From: Shewanella algae
GTDB taxonomy: Bacteria; Pseudomonadota; Gammaproteobacteria; Enterobacterales; Shewanellaceae
Reading direction: 5' to 3'
Assembly (NCBI RefSeq): GCF_009183365.2
Contig: NZ_CP068230.1
Location: 378,501-442,500, forward strand
Length of the DNA: 64,000 nucleotides
The notes below the pieces were generated by a model. The model worked only from the letters and a program-made list of their open reading frames with translations. It made no database searches and was not told the origin of the DNA. The translations under genes were made by a program, and so were the position numbers. Each line of letters starts with the position of its first letter. Position 1 is the first letter of the stretch. Shown piece by piece: positions 15,786 through 23,998 of this stretch.

Positions 15786-17756
15786 TTAAACGCCCAGATT
15801 CTGCTTCAGGAAGTTTAGCATTTTCTGATAGTAGATGGCTCTGTGGCTTTCATCGTAGAAACCGTGGCCCTCATCATCCATGATGATTTTCTGGTAGGGG
15901 TAGTTACGCTTCTTGAGTGCGTCTTCCAGGGCTTCAAACTGCTCTATGGGAGCGCGCTCATCATTGCCACCGTGCACAAGCAGCAGATTGGCCTTGAGCT
16001 TGTCGACGTTGCGAGTGGGCGACATGGCACGCAGCACGGCCTGATCCTGACCAAGCACAGTTCGCAGGTAGCTGGTCCCCGAGTCACGTTCCTGCACGTC
16101 ACCTTCTTTAAACATTATTTCCAGGTCGTACACCCCGGCAAAGCCGATGGCGCACTTGAACAGATCCGGCTCCATGACCGAGCTTTGCAGCGCGCTGTAG
16201 CCGCCAAAGCTGCCGCCGACGATACAGATGCGCTTCTTGTCCACTATGCCTTGCTCTATCAGATGGCGGGTGGCGTCTATGATGTCGTACTGAATTTCAC
16301 TGCCCCACTTGCGGTAGCCCGCTTGCTGGAAGGCTTCGCCGTAACCACCCGAACCGCGGAAGTTAACCTGCAGTACGGCTATGCCCTGATTGGCCAGCAT
16401 CTGGTTTTGAGGATCAAAGCCCCAGCTATCCCTGACATAGTGTGGGCCGCCGTGCGGGTTGACCACCAGAGGCAACTGTTTGGGATCTTTGCCGGGTGGC
16501 AAGGTCAGGTAGGCTTGAATTGTCATGCCGTCACGCACCTTGATATCCATGGGTTTCACTTCGGCCATTTTGGCCGGATCTATGCTTCCCATGGTGCGCA
16601 GCAGGTGTCTGAGTTTGACCGCTTTGGTGTCAAACAGATAGTAGTCGCCCGGGTTGCGGTCGTTGAAGGCCAGAATGACCATCTTGTCGGCGTTACGGGT
16701 CTCGCTGACGATGCGTACCTGGTGCCCCGGCAGGCTGGCCAGCAGTTGCTTCAGATACACAGCATGCTGATCTTCAGAGTCAACAAAGGCGTAGGTTGGG
16801 TAACCGTTGGCAAATTCCACCGCGTAGAGCTGTTTGTTCTGGCCGTTGATCCAGAAGTTGTCCGGCTCGACTCTGGCATCACTGACTATCTGCTGCTTTT
16901 CACCGGTTTTCAGGTTGACCCGATACACGGCCTTGGGCTCACCGGCCAGGGAGGCGGAGGCATAGACACTGTTGGGATCTTCGGTAAAGGAGATAGGGGT
17001 AAAGTCCTTCAAACCTATGTTCAGCTTGTCTGTGTCAATCCATTCGCCGTCGTTACGGTAGAAAATACGGGTGTTGTTGCTTCTGTCCTGACCGGCAACA
17101 AAGCGCACTTCACCGTCATCATCTGTCATGAAGCTGGCCATACCTATGGGAGAGCGGGTGATTTTCTTGCGGGTGCCGCGGTAGACATCAACCTGATAGA
17201 CATCCTGCAACTGTTCATAATCCAGGCTGCGACCGCCGTTCCAGGGGATGGCGTTGACCAACATGTAGCGGTCATCATCCGGCAGGGGATCGAGTACATA
17301 GGCAGTGGCCTGGATAGCGGTGTTTTTCTTCAGGTGGGAACCGGTTTGCTGCTGGCCCGAATTGTAACCGAACAGATAGGCGGCCTTGGAGCCATCGGCA
17401 TTCACCGCCATCAACTCACCATAGTAGAGCGGGCGATCATCCCAGCCCTTGAGGTATTCCTTGGCGACCACGACACGCTCATCGTTGACCCAGGAATAAC
17501 TGCCCACTTGGGCGTTGCCCGGGAAATAAACAATGTGCTTGGCACTGAGATCTTCAGTATTCAGGATCAGTAGCTTATCTTTTCCTTCGTGATTCATGAT
17601 CACGCTGAGATAGTCACCTGAGGGGGAGATTTTGACATTGGTGTATTGCGCACCCTGGCTGAAAATTTCTGCCGGCGTGGGTGCTTGATTGCTCTGGGCC
17701 AAAGCGAGAGTGGGTGCCAGCAGTAACGTGCTAGCCAACAAAGGTTGGAACTTCAT
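15786..17756 (-). CDS. Exported S9-family serine peptidase (prolyl oligopeptidase type)
   Basis: The 656-residue peptidase has a Sec signal peptide (MKFQPLLASTLLLAPTLALA, then QSNQ), so it acts in the periplasm or outside. Residues 30-380 resemble the WD40/beta-propeller gate, and the rest is an alpha/beta hydrolase domain. The nucleophile elbow GGSFGG gives Ser516; Asp599 (HGGNDER) and His631 (DEGHGF) complete a visible catalytic triad. The oxyanion region NPHGGPH is also present. It probably cleaves short peptides after proline or as a dipeptidyl/acyl-aminoacyl peptidase. It stands alone with its own terminator and no operon partner. Confidence 0.9.
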   Translation of the reverse strand: MKFQPLLASTLLLAPTLALAQSNQAPTPAEIFSQGAQYTNVKISPSGDYLSVIMNHEGKDKLLILNTEDLSAKHIVYFPGNAQVGSYSWVNDERVVVAKEYLKGWDDRPLYYGELMAVNADGSKAAYLFGYNSGQQQTGSHLKKNTAIQATAYVLDPLPDDDRYMLVNAIPWNGGRSLDYEQLQDVYQVDVYRGTRKKITRSPIGMASFMTDDDGEVRFVAGQDRSNNTRIFYRNDGEWIDTDKLNIGLKDFTPISFTEDPNSVYASASLAGEPKAVYRVNLKTGEKQQIVSDARVEPDNFWINGQNKQLYAVEFANGYPTYAFVDSEDQHAVYLKQLLASLPGHQVRIVSETRNADKMVILAFNDRNPGDYYLFDTKAVKLRHLLRTMGSIDPAKMAEVKPMDIKVRDGMTIQAYLTLPPGKDPKQLPLVVNPHGGPHYVRDSWGFDPQNQMLANQGIAVLQVNFRGSGGYGEAFQQAGYRKWGSEIQYDIIDATRHLIEQGIVDKKRICIVGGSFGGYSALQSSVMEPDLFKCAIGFAGVYDLEIMFKEGDVQERDSGTSYLRTVLGQDQAVLRAMSPTRNVDKLKANLLLVHGGNDERAPIEQFEALEDALKKRNYPYQKIIMDDEGHGFYDESHRAIYYQKMLNFLKQNLGV

Positions 17757-17844
17757 TTGACATCCTTGTATTTATTATTGGCGGTTTATGTTTGTTTAAT
17801 GTTAATGAAATGCTTGGGTTTGGACAAGGCTAAATCCATAAAAA

Positions 17845-17866
17845 AAGGACGGTTTTTACCGTCCTT
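17845..17866 (-). terminator. Terminator downstream of slmA
   Basis: AAGGACGG (17845-17852) pairs with CCGTCCTT (17859-17866), with A residues at 17839-17846 forming a minus-strand T-run. Confidence 0.88.
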
Positions 17867-17885
17867 GATCCCGAAAATAGAGGGC

Positions 17886-18479
17886 TCAGCTCTGTAATAA
17901 CTGGCTTTGAATAAACTGCCACTGCTCCTCGAAGTGAGCCGTTGGCTTGAGCTTGAATTCACTGCGAACAAACTGGGCAATACGGCCTTCGGCCACGGCC
18001 AACAGCAGGTTTGCCAGAATGGCTTCATCTAGGGCGAATTTTTGCCCTTCTCGCAGGGATTTTTCCCGCAGGATCTGCTTCAGATGGGTTTCCAACTTGG
18101 CAAACAACAGGTTGATCCTTTCTCTGAGACGCTCATTTTCGCCCAGCAGGGCATCACCGCTCAGTACCCGGGAGATCCCTGGGTTGCGCTCGGCAAACAC
18201 CAATAACAGCTGCAGTGCCTGTTGGCAGCGTTTCATGGTGTCTTTCTCCTCATCCATGATGAGGTTGATGCGTGACAGCAGAGAGTCTTCAATAAACTCA
18301 ATCAGGCCTTCAAACATCCGCGCCTTGCTGGGAAAGTGGCGATAGAGCGCCGCTTCCGACACGCCAACTTCCGAGGCCAGCTTGGCGGTGGTAATCCTTT
18401 GCCCCGGATTGGTTTCCAGCATTCTGGCAAGGGATTGGAGTATGTGTTCACGACGATTGATTTTTTCTTTTACAGCCAT
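17886..18479 (-). CDS. slmA: Nucleoid occlusion factor SlmA
   Basis: A 197-residue TetR-fold DNA-binding protein that blocks FtsZ assembly over the chromosome. The N-terminal helix-turn-helix is ITTAKLASEVGVSEAALYRHFPSKARMFEGLI (about residues 28-60), almost identical in pattern to E. coli SlmA, followed by ESLLSRIN-like FIEDSLLSRINLI. The place next to dut and coaBC is the conserved enterobacterial neighbourhood and separates it from ordinary TetR repressors. It is transcribed after dut with a gap of 24 bases. Its target FtsZ is encoded at 57405 in this window. Confidence 0.94.
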   Translation of the reverse strand: MAVKEKINRREHILQSLARMLETNPGQRITTAKLASEVGVSEAALYRHFPSKARMFEGLIEFIEDSLLSRINLIMDEEKDTMKRCQQALQLLLVFAERNPGISRVLSGDALLGENERLRERINLLFAKLETHLKQILREKSLREGQKFALDEAILANLLLAVAEGRIAQFVRSEFKLKPTAHFEEQWQFIQSQLLQS

Positions 18480-18503
18480 GTTTCGCTCTGTCAGTGGCAG
18501 GAA

Positions 18504-18962
18504 TTATTGAGTGCCTGAATGGCCGAAGCCACCTTCGCCTCTGTCCGAGGTGTCAAATTCATCCACCAGTTTGAACTGGGCTTGAACGACGGGCACAAAC
18601 ACCAATTGGGCCAAGCGGTCACCTATCTCCAGGGTGAAAGGTGTCTGGCTGCGGTTCCAGCAGGAAACCATCAGCGGGCCCTGATAGTCAGAGTCGATCA
18701 GGCCGACCAGGTTGCCGAGTACTATGCCGTTTTTGTGGCCCAGACCCGAGCGGGGCAGGATCACCGCCGCCAGAGAAGGGTCGGCCACATGAACCGCAAT
18801 TCCGGTCGGGATCAATACAGTTTCACCCGGGGCTATGGTGATGCTGGTGTCCAGCATGGCGCGTAGATCCATGCCGGCACTGCCTGGGGTCGCATAGCTT
18901 GGCAGCGGAAATTCACTGCCAATACGCGAGTCGAGAATTTTCAGTTCTATGGGTGTTTTCAT
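18504..18962 (-). CDS. dut: Deoxyuridine 5'-triphosphate nucleotidohydrolase
   Basis: A 152-residue trimeric dUTPase that hydrolyses dUTP to dUMP, keeping uracil out of DNA. The five family motifs are visible: motif 1 PGSAGMDLRA, motif 2 PRSGLG, motif 3 GNLVGLIDSDYQGPL, motif 4 GDRLAQLVF, and motif 5 RGEGGFGHSG at the C-terminus. It overlaps the end of coaBC by 4 bases (ATGA), so it is translationally coupled to it. Same length as the E. coli enzyme. Confidence 0.97.
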   Translation of the reverse strand: MKTPIELKILDSRIGSEFPLPSYATPGSAGMDLRAMLDTSITIAPGETVLIPTGIAVHVADPSLAAVILPRSGLGHKNGIVLGNLVGLIDSDYQGPLMVSCWNRSQTPFTLEIGDRLAQLVFVPVVQAQFKLVDEFDTSDRGEGGFGHSGTQ

Positions 18963-20155
18963 GAGTTGTTTTTATGCTTCGCTATCAGGATCAGCAACTG
19001 TTTGGCCAGGCTCAACTTGTCGGTGGCCGGCAGTTCATCACAACCTGTTGCAGAAAATACTTTCAGGGCATTCCGGTCGGCGTTGAAACCCTGACCCGGA
19101 ACAGACACATCGTTGGCGGCAATCATATCGAGTTTCTTGCGCTTGAGCTTGTCACGCGCATAGGTCTCCACCTCATGGGTTTCTGCCGCAAAACCCACGG
19201 TAAAGGGCCGGATAGGATGGCTGGCGACCGTTGCCAGAATATCCGGGTTACGCACCAGTGCCAATGCCATGGTTTCGGAAGATTTTTTTATCTTGGCTTT
19301 GGCGACATCGGCGACACGATAGTCTGCCACTGCGGCGCAGCCAATAAAAATATCCTGCTGTTCCACCCGGTGCATCACGGCATCGAGCATCTCTTTGGCC
19401 GATTGCACATCGACTCGGGTCACCCCTGCCGGGGTCGCCAAATTAACCGGGCCGCTGACCAGAGTCACTTCGGCGCCCATCTGCGCCGCAGCGGTGGCCA
19501 GTGCAAACCCCATCTTGCCTGAGCTGTGGTTGGAGATATAACGCACAGGATCTATCGCTTCGCGGGTCGGTCCTGCAGTCAGCAGCAGCTTTTGGCCTGC
19601 CAAAAGCTGTGGCTCAAAGCAAGCGGCGGCTCGCTTGGCGATATCATTGGGTTCCAGCATACGCCCCGGGCCGACTTCACCACAGGCTTGGCTGCCGCTA
19701 TCCGGGCCCCAGATACCATAGCCGCGCTCGGCCAGCACCTTGAGGTTCTCCTGAGTCGCTACGTTTTGGTACATCTGTTGGTTCATCGCCGGGCAGAGCA
19801 CCACCTTAGCCGCCGTTGCCAGGCAGGTGGTGGTGATCAGTTCATCGGCCATACCGGCACGAATGCGGGCCAACAGGTTGGCGGTAGCGGGGGCAATGAT
19901 AACCAGATCGGCCCAGCGGGCCAACTCGATATGCCCCATGGCAGCCTCGGCCGCAGGATCCAGCAGATCTGAGGCCACAGGATGGCCGGATAACGCCTGC
20001 AAGGTCAGCGGGGTGATGAATTCCATGGCGCTCTGGCTCATGACGACCCTGACTTCGGCACCTCTGTCCTGCAGACGCCGCACCAGATCGGCACTCTTGT
20101 AGGCGGCAATGCCACCGCCAATCCCCAAGAGGATTTTTTTATGCTTCAGGCTCAT
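18959..20155 (-). CDS. coaBC: Bifunctional phosphopantothenoylcysteine decarboxylase/synthetase
   Basis: The 398-residue fusion makes 4'-phosphopantetheine for CoA. The N-terminal CoaC flavoprotein domain (1-190) has GGGIAAYKSADLVRRL, the substrate-binding histidine in GHIELARWADLVIIAPATANLLA, and CPAMNQQM. The C-terminal CoaB domain has TAGPTREAIDPVRYISNHSSGKMGFA and AAVADYR, with KIKK in the dimer region. The start is the ATG at 20155 (MSLKHKKILLGI); 42 further in-frame codons upstream are not family-like. It is divergent from radC and first in the coaBC-dut-slmA operon. Confidence 0.95.
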   Translation of the reverse strand: MSLKHKKILLGIGGGIAAYKSADLVRRLQDRGAEVRVVMSQSAMEFITPLTLQALSGHPVASDLLDPAAEAAMGHIELARWADLVIIAPATANLLARIRAGMADELITTTCLATAAKVVLCPAMNQQMYQNVATQENLKVLAERGYGIWGPDSGSQACGEVGPGRMLEPNDIAKRAAACFEPQLLAGQKLLLTAGPTREAIDPVRYISNHSSGKMGFALATAAAQMGAEVTLVSGPVNLATPAGVTRVDVQSAKEMLDAVMHRVEQQDIFIGCAAVADYRVADVAKAKIKKSSETMALALVRNPDILATVASHPIRPFTVGFAAETHEVETYARDKLKRKKLDMIAANDVSVPGQGFNADRNALKVFSATGCDELPATDKLSLAKQLLILIAKHKNNS

Positions 20156-20283
20156 AGAAACAATCAACTGATGGTAATTGGCGGCTAAGATATCACAAAG
20201 CTCCCCCGACTTGGCAGGATGCAGCTTCAAAAATCTCGACCATAATTGAAACAAAGTATAGGGCACAGGGATGGGAGCCAAGG

Positions 20284-20961
20284 ATGGGGATCAGAGACTG
20301 GCCAACGGGCGAGGGACCGAGGGAAAAGTTGTTGCAGCAGGGAGCCAAGGGCCTGAGTGATGCCGAGTTACTGGCAGTATTGCTGCGTAACGGCCTGGCG
20401 GGGCAGAGTGCGGTCGAATTGGCCAGAGATTTGCTCGCGGCATTCGGTTCACTGCGGCAACTCTTGGTGGCACCACTGAATCAGGTTGCCCGAATTCCGG
20501 GAATGGGACCGGTAAAATATACCCAATTGCAGGCGGCCGCCGAACTTTCGAGGCGAATTTCCCGGGAAAAGCTGCAAAGAGGGACGGTTTTGACAAATCC
20601 TGATTTGACTCGCGACTATTTAATGAGACAATTAGCGGACCGTGCCACCGAGGTGTTTGCGATTCTGTTGCTGGACAGCCAGCACCGAGTGATCCAATTC
20701 GTGGAATTATTCCATGGCACCCTGGACTCTGCATCTGTCTACCCACGAGAGGTGGTTAGGCTGGTGCTGGAAAAACAGGCCGCGGCGGTCATAGTTTGCC
20801 ATAATCACCCGTCCGGCGTGGCTGAGCCCAGCCAGGCTGACAGGCGAATTACTGAGCGGTTGAAATGTGCGCTCGCAACCATAGATGTTTCACTTCTGGA
20901 TCATATGGTTGTAGGGGATTGCGAGATAGTTTCCTTCGCAGAACGCGGATGGATGGATTGA
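20284..20961 (+). CDS. radC: RadC-family JAB/MPN domain protein
   Basis: A 225-residue protein with an N-terminal helix-hairpin-helix-like region (GLSDAELLAVLLRNGL, VARIPGMGPVKYTQLQAAAEL) and a C-terminal JAMM metalloprotease-like domain with the metal ligands in VCHNHPSGVAEPSQAD. The name comes from an old link to radiation repair in E. coli that was later corrected; the cellular role remains unclear. It lies between coaBC (divergent) and rpmB, the conserved arrangement. A terminal SLLDHMVVGD matches the family. Confidence 0.93.
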   Translation: MGIRDWPTGEGPREKLLQQGAKGLSDAELLAVLLRNGLAGQSAVELARDLLAAFGSLRQLLVAPLNQVARIPGMGPVKYTQLQAAAELSRRISREKLQRGTVLTNPDLTRDYLMRQLADRATEVFAILLLDSQHRVIQFVELFHGTLDSASVYPREVVRLVLEKQAAAVIVCHNHPSGVAEPSQADRRITERLKCALATIDVSLLDHMVVGDCEIVSFAERGWMD

Positions 20962-20969
20962 TCCATCGC

Positions 20970-20998
20970 TTGATCTTTCCTCAGTTATCCTGTATAAC
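20970..20998 (+). promoter_or_regulatory. rpmB-rpmG promoter
   Basis: TTGATC (20970-20975) and TATAAC (20993-20998) are 17 bp apart, close to sigma70 consensus. Transcription would begin near 21005, leaving a leader of about 80 bases with two hairpins. Confidence 0.8.
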
Positions 20999-21010
20999 AT
21001 GCGCCCTCTT

Positions 21011-21070
21011 TGTGCCTCGGGCGACGGCCATACGAGGCACATTAATGCTCGAGCGTTAAAATTGTTTTTT
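21011..21070 (+). promoter_or_regulatory. Two-hairpin leader of rpmB-rpmG, possible attenuator
   Basis: Hairpin A is a 9-bp perfect stem, TGTGCCTCG (21011-21019) with CGAGGCACA (21033-21041). Hairpin B follows with no gap: TTAATGC (21042-21048) and GCGTTAA (21053-21059), one G-U pair, loop TCGA. A T-run sits at 21065-21070, just before the ribosome site. The layout resembles ribosomal protein leaders that regulate themselves, but no family match is claimed. Confidence 0.5.
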
Positions 21071-21083
21071 GGAGAAGATTGAC

Positions 21084-21320
21084 ATGTCAAGAGTATGCCA
21101 AGTTACTGGCAAGCGACCAATGGTTGGTAACAACCGTTCGCACGCAAAAAACGCAACTCGTCGTCGTTTTTTACCTAACCTGCAGAACCACCGTTTCTGG
21201 TTAGAAGACGAAAAGCGTTTCGTACAATTGCGCGTTTCTACCAAGGGTATGCGCATTATCGACAAGAAAGGTATCGAAGTCGTTGTTGCTGAACTTCGTG
21301 CCCGTGGCGAGAAGGTGTAA
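21084..21320 (+). CDS. rpmB: 50S ribosomal protein L28
   Basis: A 78-residue ribosomal protein, the same length as E. coli L28. MSRVCQVTGKRPMVGNNRSHAKNATRR-type sequence at the N-terminus and VSTKGMRIIDKKGI near the C-terminus are diagnostic. The start is the ATG at 21084, preceded by GGAGAAG; five extra codons upstream would bury the ribosome site. It lacks the extra cysteine pairs of zinc-binding L28 forms. rpmG follows after 6 bases. Confidence 0.97.
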   Translation: MSRVCQVTGKRPMVGNNRSHAKNATRRRFLPNLQNHRFWLEDEKRFVQLRVSTKGMRIIDKKGIEVVVAELRARGEKV

Positions 21321-21326
21321 TAGAAA

Positions 21327-21500
21327 ATGGCTAAAGCTAAAGGCAATCGTGAGAAGATCAAGCTGGTTTCAAGCGCCAAGACTGGTCACTTCTACACTAC
21401 CGACAAGAACAAGCGTAACATGCCTGAGAAAATGGAGATCAAAAAGTTTGATCCCGTAGTTCGTCAGCACGTTATCTACAAAGAAGCCAAAATCAAGTAA
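21327..21500 (+). CDS. rpmG: 50S ribosomal protein L33
   Basis: A 57-residue protein starting at ATG 21327 with MAKAKGNREKIKLVSSAKTG, then FYTTDKNKRNMPEKMEIKKFDP, ending EAKIK with TAA at 21498-21500. It is the zinc-free (C-) form: there is no CxxC pair. It is the second gene of the rpmB-rpmG operon, followed by a strong terminator. It belongs to the large ribosomal subunit near the E site. Confidence 0.96.
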   Translation: MAKAKGNREKIKLVSSAKTGHFYTTDKNKRNMPEKMEIKKFDPVVRQHVIYKEAKIK

Positions 21501-21524
21501 TTCACTTGGTATTTGAATTCTTGG

Positions 21525-21552
21525 AAAGCCCCTCTCGCAGGGGCTTTTTTTT
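21525..21552 (+). terminator. rpmBG terminator
   Basis: AAAGCCCCT (21525-21533) pairs with AGGGGCTTT (21539-21547), followed by a T-run to 21552. Confidence 0.92.
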
Positions 21553-21869
21553 GATTTGAATTTGGCCGCCGCGGCTGTAGTCGAGCCGGTTTGGCTCTCG
21601 TTGCCCTTAAGCTTATCTCCTTTGTCACCAAGTAGCCTCTATCACCTTCAATCCACTTTAGTCCTGAGTTATTCCGCGTAAGGATCCGGCTGCTGGCCTT
21701 CTGCGGTTCAGGTGGATTCATACTTTCTAAACAGATCCCTGCTATACCTTTCTATGCAATCACTTGAACCGCAGCGGCGAATATTTACTCGGTTTGAGTC
21801 TCAGGGGGGAAGATGCTGGATATGACTTACCCTTCATGTGAATAGTTAGAGATTTAAAATAATCATTTG
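21553..21869. other. Gene-free stretch between rpmG and argA
   Basis: No credible gene. It contains one conspicuous long inverted repeat (21701-21774) and becomes AT-rich near the ArgR-like boxes. An 81-codon open frame on the minus strand has no family features. Confidence 0.5.
21701..21774. repeat. Inverted repeat with 14-bp arms
   Basis: CTGCGGTTCAGGTG (21701-21714) and CACTTGAACCGCAG (21761-21774) pair at 13 of 14 positions, with 46 bases between. The gap is AT-rich. It could form a long hairpin RNA or be two copies of a binding site; no T-run follows. Confidence 0.5.
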
Positions 21870-21904
21870 TGCAAATAAATTCTTTTTAAGTGAATTTAAA
21901 TGCA
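21870..21904 (+). promoter_or_regulatory. Pair of ArgR boxes upstream of argA
   Basis: TGCAAATAAATTCT (21870-21883) and TGAATTTAAATGCA (21891-21904) each resemble the ARG box core TGAAT-N4-ATTCA. Their starts are 21 bases apart, the helical spacing of paired ARG boxes (18-bp boxes with 3 bp between). Arginine-dependent repression of argA is therefore predicted. Confidence 0.7.
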
Positions 21905-21978
21905 TTATTATGTTGTCCGTGCCACGGGGGTGGCACTCATTTTATGTCGGCTTTAACGAGTGTGAGGTAAATCCCAAG

Positions 21979-23298
21979 GTGCGTACCACAGAATTGGTTG
22001 ATGGTTTTCGTCATTCTGCTCCCTATGTCAATGCTCACAGGGGCAAGACATTTGTGGTGATGTTGGGGGGCGAGGCGTTGGCTCAGCCTAAGTTTCGCTC
22101 CATCATCAATGATGTTGCTCTGCTGCATAGCCTGGGGATCAAGGTGGTATTGGTCTATGGCGCCCGGCCACAGATAGACGAAGCCTTGGCTAACAATCAG
22201 ATTGAGCCTGCCTACCATCAAGGCGTGCGGATCACCGATGAAGCCACTCTCAAGGTCATTAAGCAGGTAGCCGGTTCTTTGCAGTTTGATATTACTGCCA
22301 GGTTGTCCATGAGCCTGTCGAACACGCCGATGCAGGGCGCACAGATCAACGTGGTCAGTGGTAACTTTGTCATCGCCCAGCCTTTGGGGGTCGACAATGG
22401 TATTGACTATTGCCTCTCAGGCAAGGTGCGCCGTATCGATGTTCAGGGACTCAAACGGCAGATGGAAAACAACTGCATCATCCTGATGGGGCCGATAGCG
22501 GCCTCGGTCACTGGCGAGAGCTTTAACCTCACCGCCGAAGAAGTGGCGACTCAGGTGGCTATCAAGCTCAAGGCCGACAAGATGATAGGCTTCAGCTCCC
22601 AGAATGGTATTTTGGATCGCAACGGTGATGTGATTGCCGAGCTGATGCCCAACGATGCCCAAAAAATTCTCGATAAACTGGCCGGCCAGGGTGAAGGCTG
22701 TGTCGGCACCATGGCGTTTCTCAAGGCCAGTATTGATGCCTGTCGCAGTGGCGTGCCCCGCTGCCATCTGGTCAGCTATCTGGAAGATGGTGCCCTGTTG
22801 CAGGAACTCTTCTCCCGTGAGGGCATAGGTACCCAGATAGTCACAGAGAGTGCCGAGCGCTTGCGGCGCGCGTCCATTGCCGATATTGGCGGCATACTCA
22901 ACCTGATCCGCCCGCTGGAAGAGCAGGGGATCCTGGTGCGTCGCTCCCGCGAGCAACTGGAGATAGAAATAGAGCAGTTTATGCTGATTGAGCGTGATGG
23001 CCTGGTGATAGGCTGCGCGGCGCTCTATCCCTTTGAAGAGGACAACGCCGGCGAGTTTGCCTGTCTGGTAGTGCATCCTGACTATCGCGACGCCGATCGC
23101 GGTAGCCTGCTGTTGCAGAACATCATAGGCCAGGCCAAGGTGCGTGGTTATTCCAGGCTGTTTGCGCTGACGACCCGCAGCATTCACTGGTTCCTGGAAC
23201 ACGGCTTTGAGCTGGTGGAGGTAGATGCCTTGCCGAATAAGAAGAAGCAGCTCTATAACTACCAGCGTCGCTCCAAAATTTTGGCGCTTGACCTGTAA
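21979..23298 (+). CDS. argA: N-acetylglutamate synthase (amino-acid acetyltransferase)
   Basis: A 439-residue enzyme that acetylates glutamate to start arginine synthesis. The N-terminal amino-acid-kinase-like domain (1-290; GKTFVVMLGGEAL, VLVYGARPQID) binds arginine for feedback inhibition, and the C-terminal GNAT domain (about 295-435; IGCAALYPF, CLVVHPDYRDADRGSLLL, TTRSIHWFLEHGF) does the transfer. The GTG at 21979 is preferred: GAGGT stands 10 bases before it, and the sequence RTTELVDGFRHSAPY then lines up with the start of E. coli ArgA (443 residues). Upstream boxes indicate ArgR control. Confidence 0.94.
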   Translation: MRTTELVDGFRHSAPYVNAHRGKTFVVMLGGEALAQPKFRSIINDVALLHSLGIKVVLVYGARPQIDEALANNQIEPAYHQGVRITDEATLKVIKQVAGSLQFDITARLSMSLSNTPMQGAQINVVSGNFVIAQPLGVDNGIDYCLSGKVRRIDVQGLKRQMENNCIILMGPIAASVTGESFNLTAEEVATQVAIKLKADKMIGFSSQNGILDRNGDVIAELMPNDAQKILDKLAGQGEGCVGTMAFLKASIDACRSGVPRCHLVSYLEDGALLQELFSREGIGTQIVTESAERLRRASIADIGGILNLIRPLEEQGILVRRSREQLEIEIEQFMLIERDGLVIGCAALYPFEEDNAGEFACLVVHPDYRDADRGSLLLQNIIGQAKVRGYSRLFALTTRSIHWFLEHGFELVEVDALPNKKKQLYNYQRRSKILALDL

Positions 23299-23303
23299 AA
23301 ACC

Positions 23304-23326
23304 AGCCCCGCTCAGCGGGGCTTTTT
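23304..23326 (+). terminator. argA terminator
   Basis: AGCCCCGC (23304-23311) pairs with GCGGGGCT (23315-23322), followed by TTTTT. The plus-strand A-run just before it may also aid leftward stopping. Confidence 0.92.
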
Positions 23327-23413
23327 GTAAGCAGGTATATTCCATTTGTTGACATATTATGTCTTTAACTCCTAAGCTAAGCCCACTTATGCCTATCCAT
23401 TAAGGAGCAAGAG

Positions 23414-23944
23414 ATGAACAGTGGAAGTTACGAGTTGGCGCCATTGACCGGCGTCGCCAGTGGCAGTTTTATCGCCTTGATACTGATGTTGGCGGCCATC
23501 TTGCTGCTGATCCGCATTCGGAAGATGCCGGCAACGGCCAAGAGCGCCGCCTCGGGTTTGCTGTTGGTAACACTGGCGGGATCTGTATGGGTATTTTGGC
23601 AGGCGCAGGCATCCAAGGTGGAATTGACGGCTCAGAGCCTGGTGGTCGAGGTGCCATTCTACGGCCAGAGCCTGGCTCCAGAGCATCTGCGTATCTCAGA
23701 GGCGAAAGTGATTAATCTCGGCGATGCCAGCGGCCCCAGGCTTGGCATGCGTACCCAGGGCATAGGTCTGCCCGGTTACACCCTGGGGTGGTATCGGCTC
23801 AACGATGGCAGCAAAGCGTTTGTGGTTCTGACGGAAAAAGATAGCGTCTTGTTACTGCCGACCGACCTTGGTTACAGCCTGCTGCTGAGTATGCCTGAAG
23901 CAGAGAGTTTGCTTGAGGGGCTGGGTCAGAACCTGCCGGGATAA
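23414..23944 (+). CDS. Membrane protein with bacterial PH-like domain
   Basis: A 176-residue protein of unknown function. Two hydrophobic segments (about residues 17-37, SFIALILMLAAILLLIRIR, and 47-64, GLLLVTLAGSVWVFW) are followed by a soluble beta-rich domain (about 70-165) with the repeated-strand pattern of bacterial pleckstrin-like domains: LTAQSLVVEVPFYGQSL, ISEAKVINL, LGWYRLNDGSKAFVVLTEK, SLLLSMPE. It is a single gene with its own ribosome site (AAGGAGCAAGAG). The PH call is from pattern only. A membrane-linked signalling or envelope role is possible but not shown. Confidence 0.7.
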   Translation: MNSGSYELAPLTGVASGSFIALILMLAAILLLIRIRKMPATAKSAASGLLLVTLAGSVWVFWQAQASKVELTAQSLVVEVPFYGQSLAPEHLRISEAKVINLGDASGPRLGMRTQGIGLPGYTLGWYRLNDGSKAFVVLTEKDSVLLLPTDLGYSLLLSMPEAESLLEGLGQNLPG

Positions 23945-23960
23945 ACGTTGGATATTGCTT

Positions 23961-23991
23961 AACCGGCCCGGAAACTCTATCCGGGCCGGTT
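23961..23991. terminator. Hairpin between PH-like gene and rarD
   Basis: A 12-bp perfect GC-rich stem, AACCGGCCCGGA (23961-23972) with TCCGGGCCGGTT (23980-23991). The T-run is weak on both strands. Its place between convergent genes suggests a terminator. Confidence 0.65.
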
Positions 23992-23998
23992 GTACTTG

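Noticed and set aside
15843..17573. 576-codon open frame antisense to the S9 peptidase
   Set aside because: It is a shadow of the GC-rich coding frame: no family motifs, and the peptidase on the other strand has a signal peptide and a full catalytic triad.
21476..21721. Minus-strand 81-codon frame downstream of rpmG
   Set aside because: It reads through the rpmG terminator and is basic without any domain.
22417..23355. 312-codon open frame antisense to argA
   Set aside because: Shadow of argA; no ribosome site or domain.
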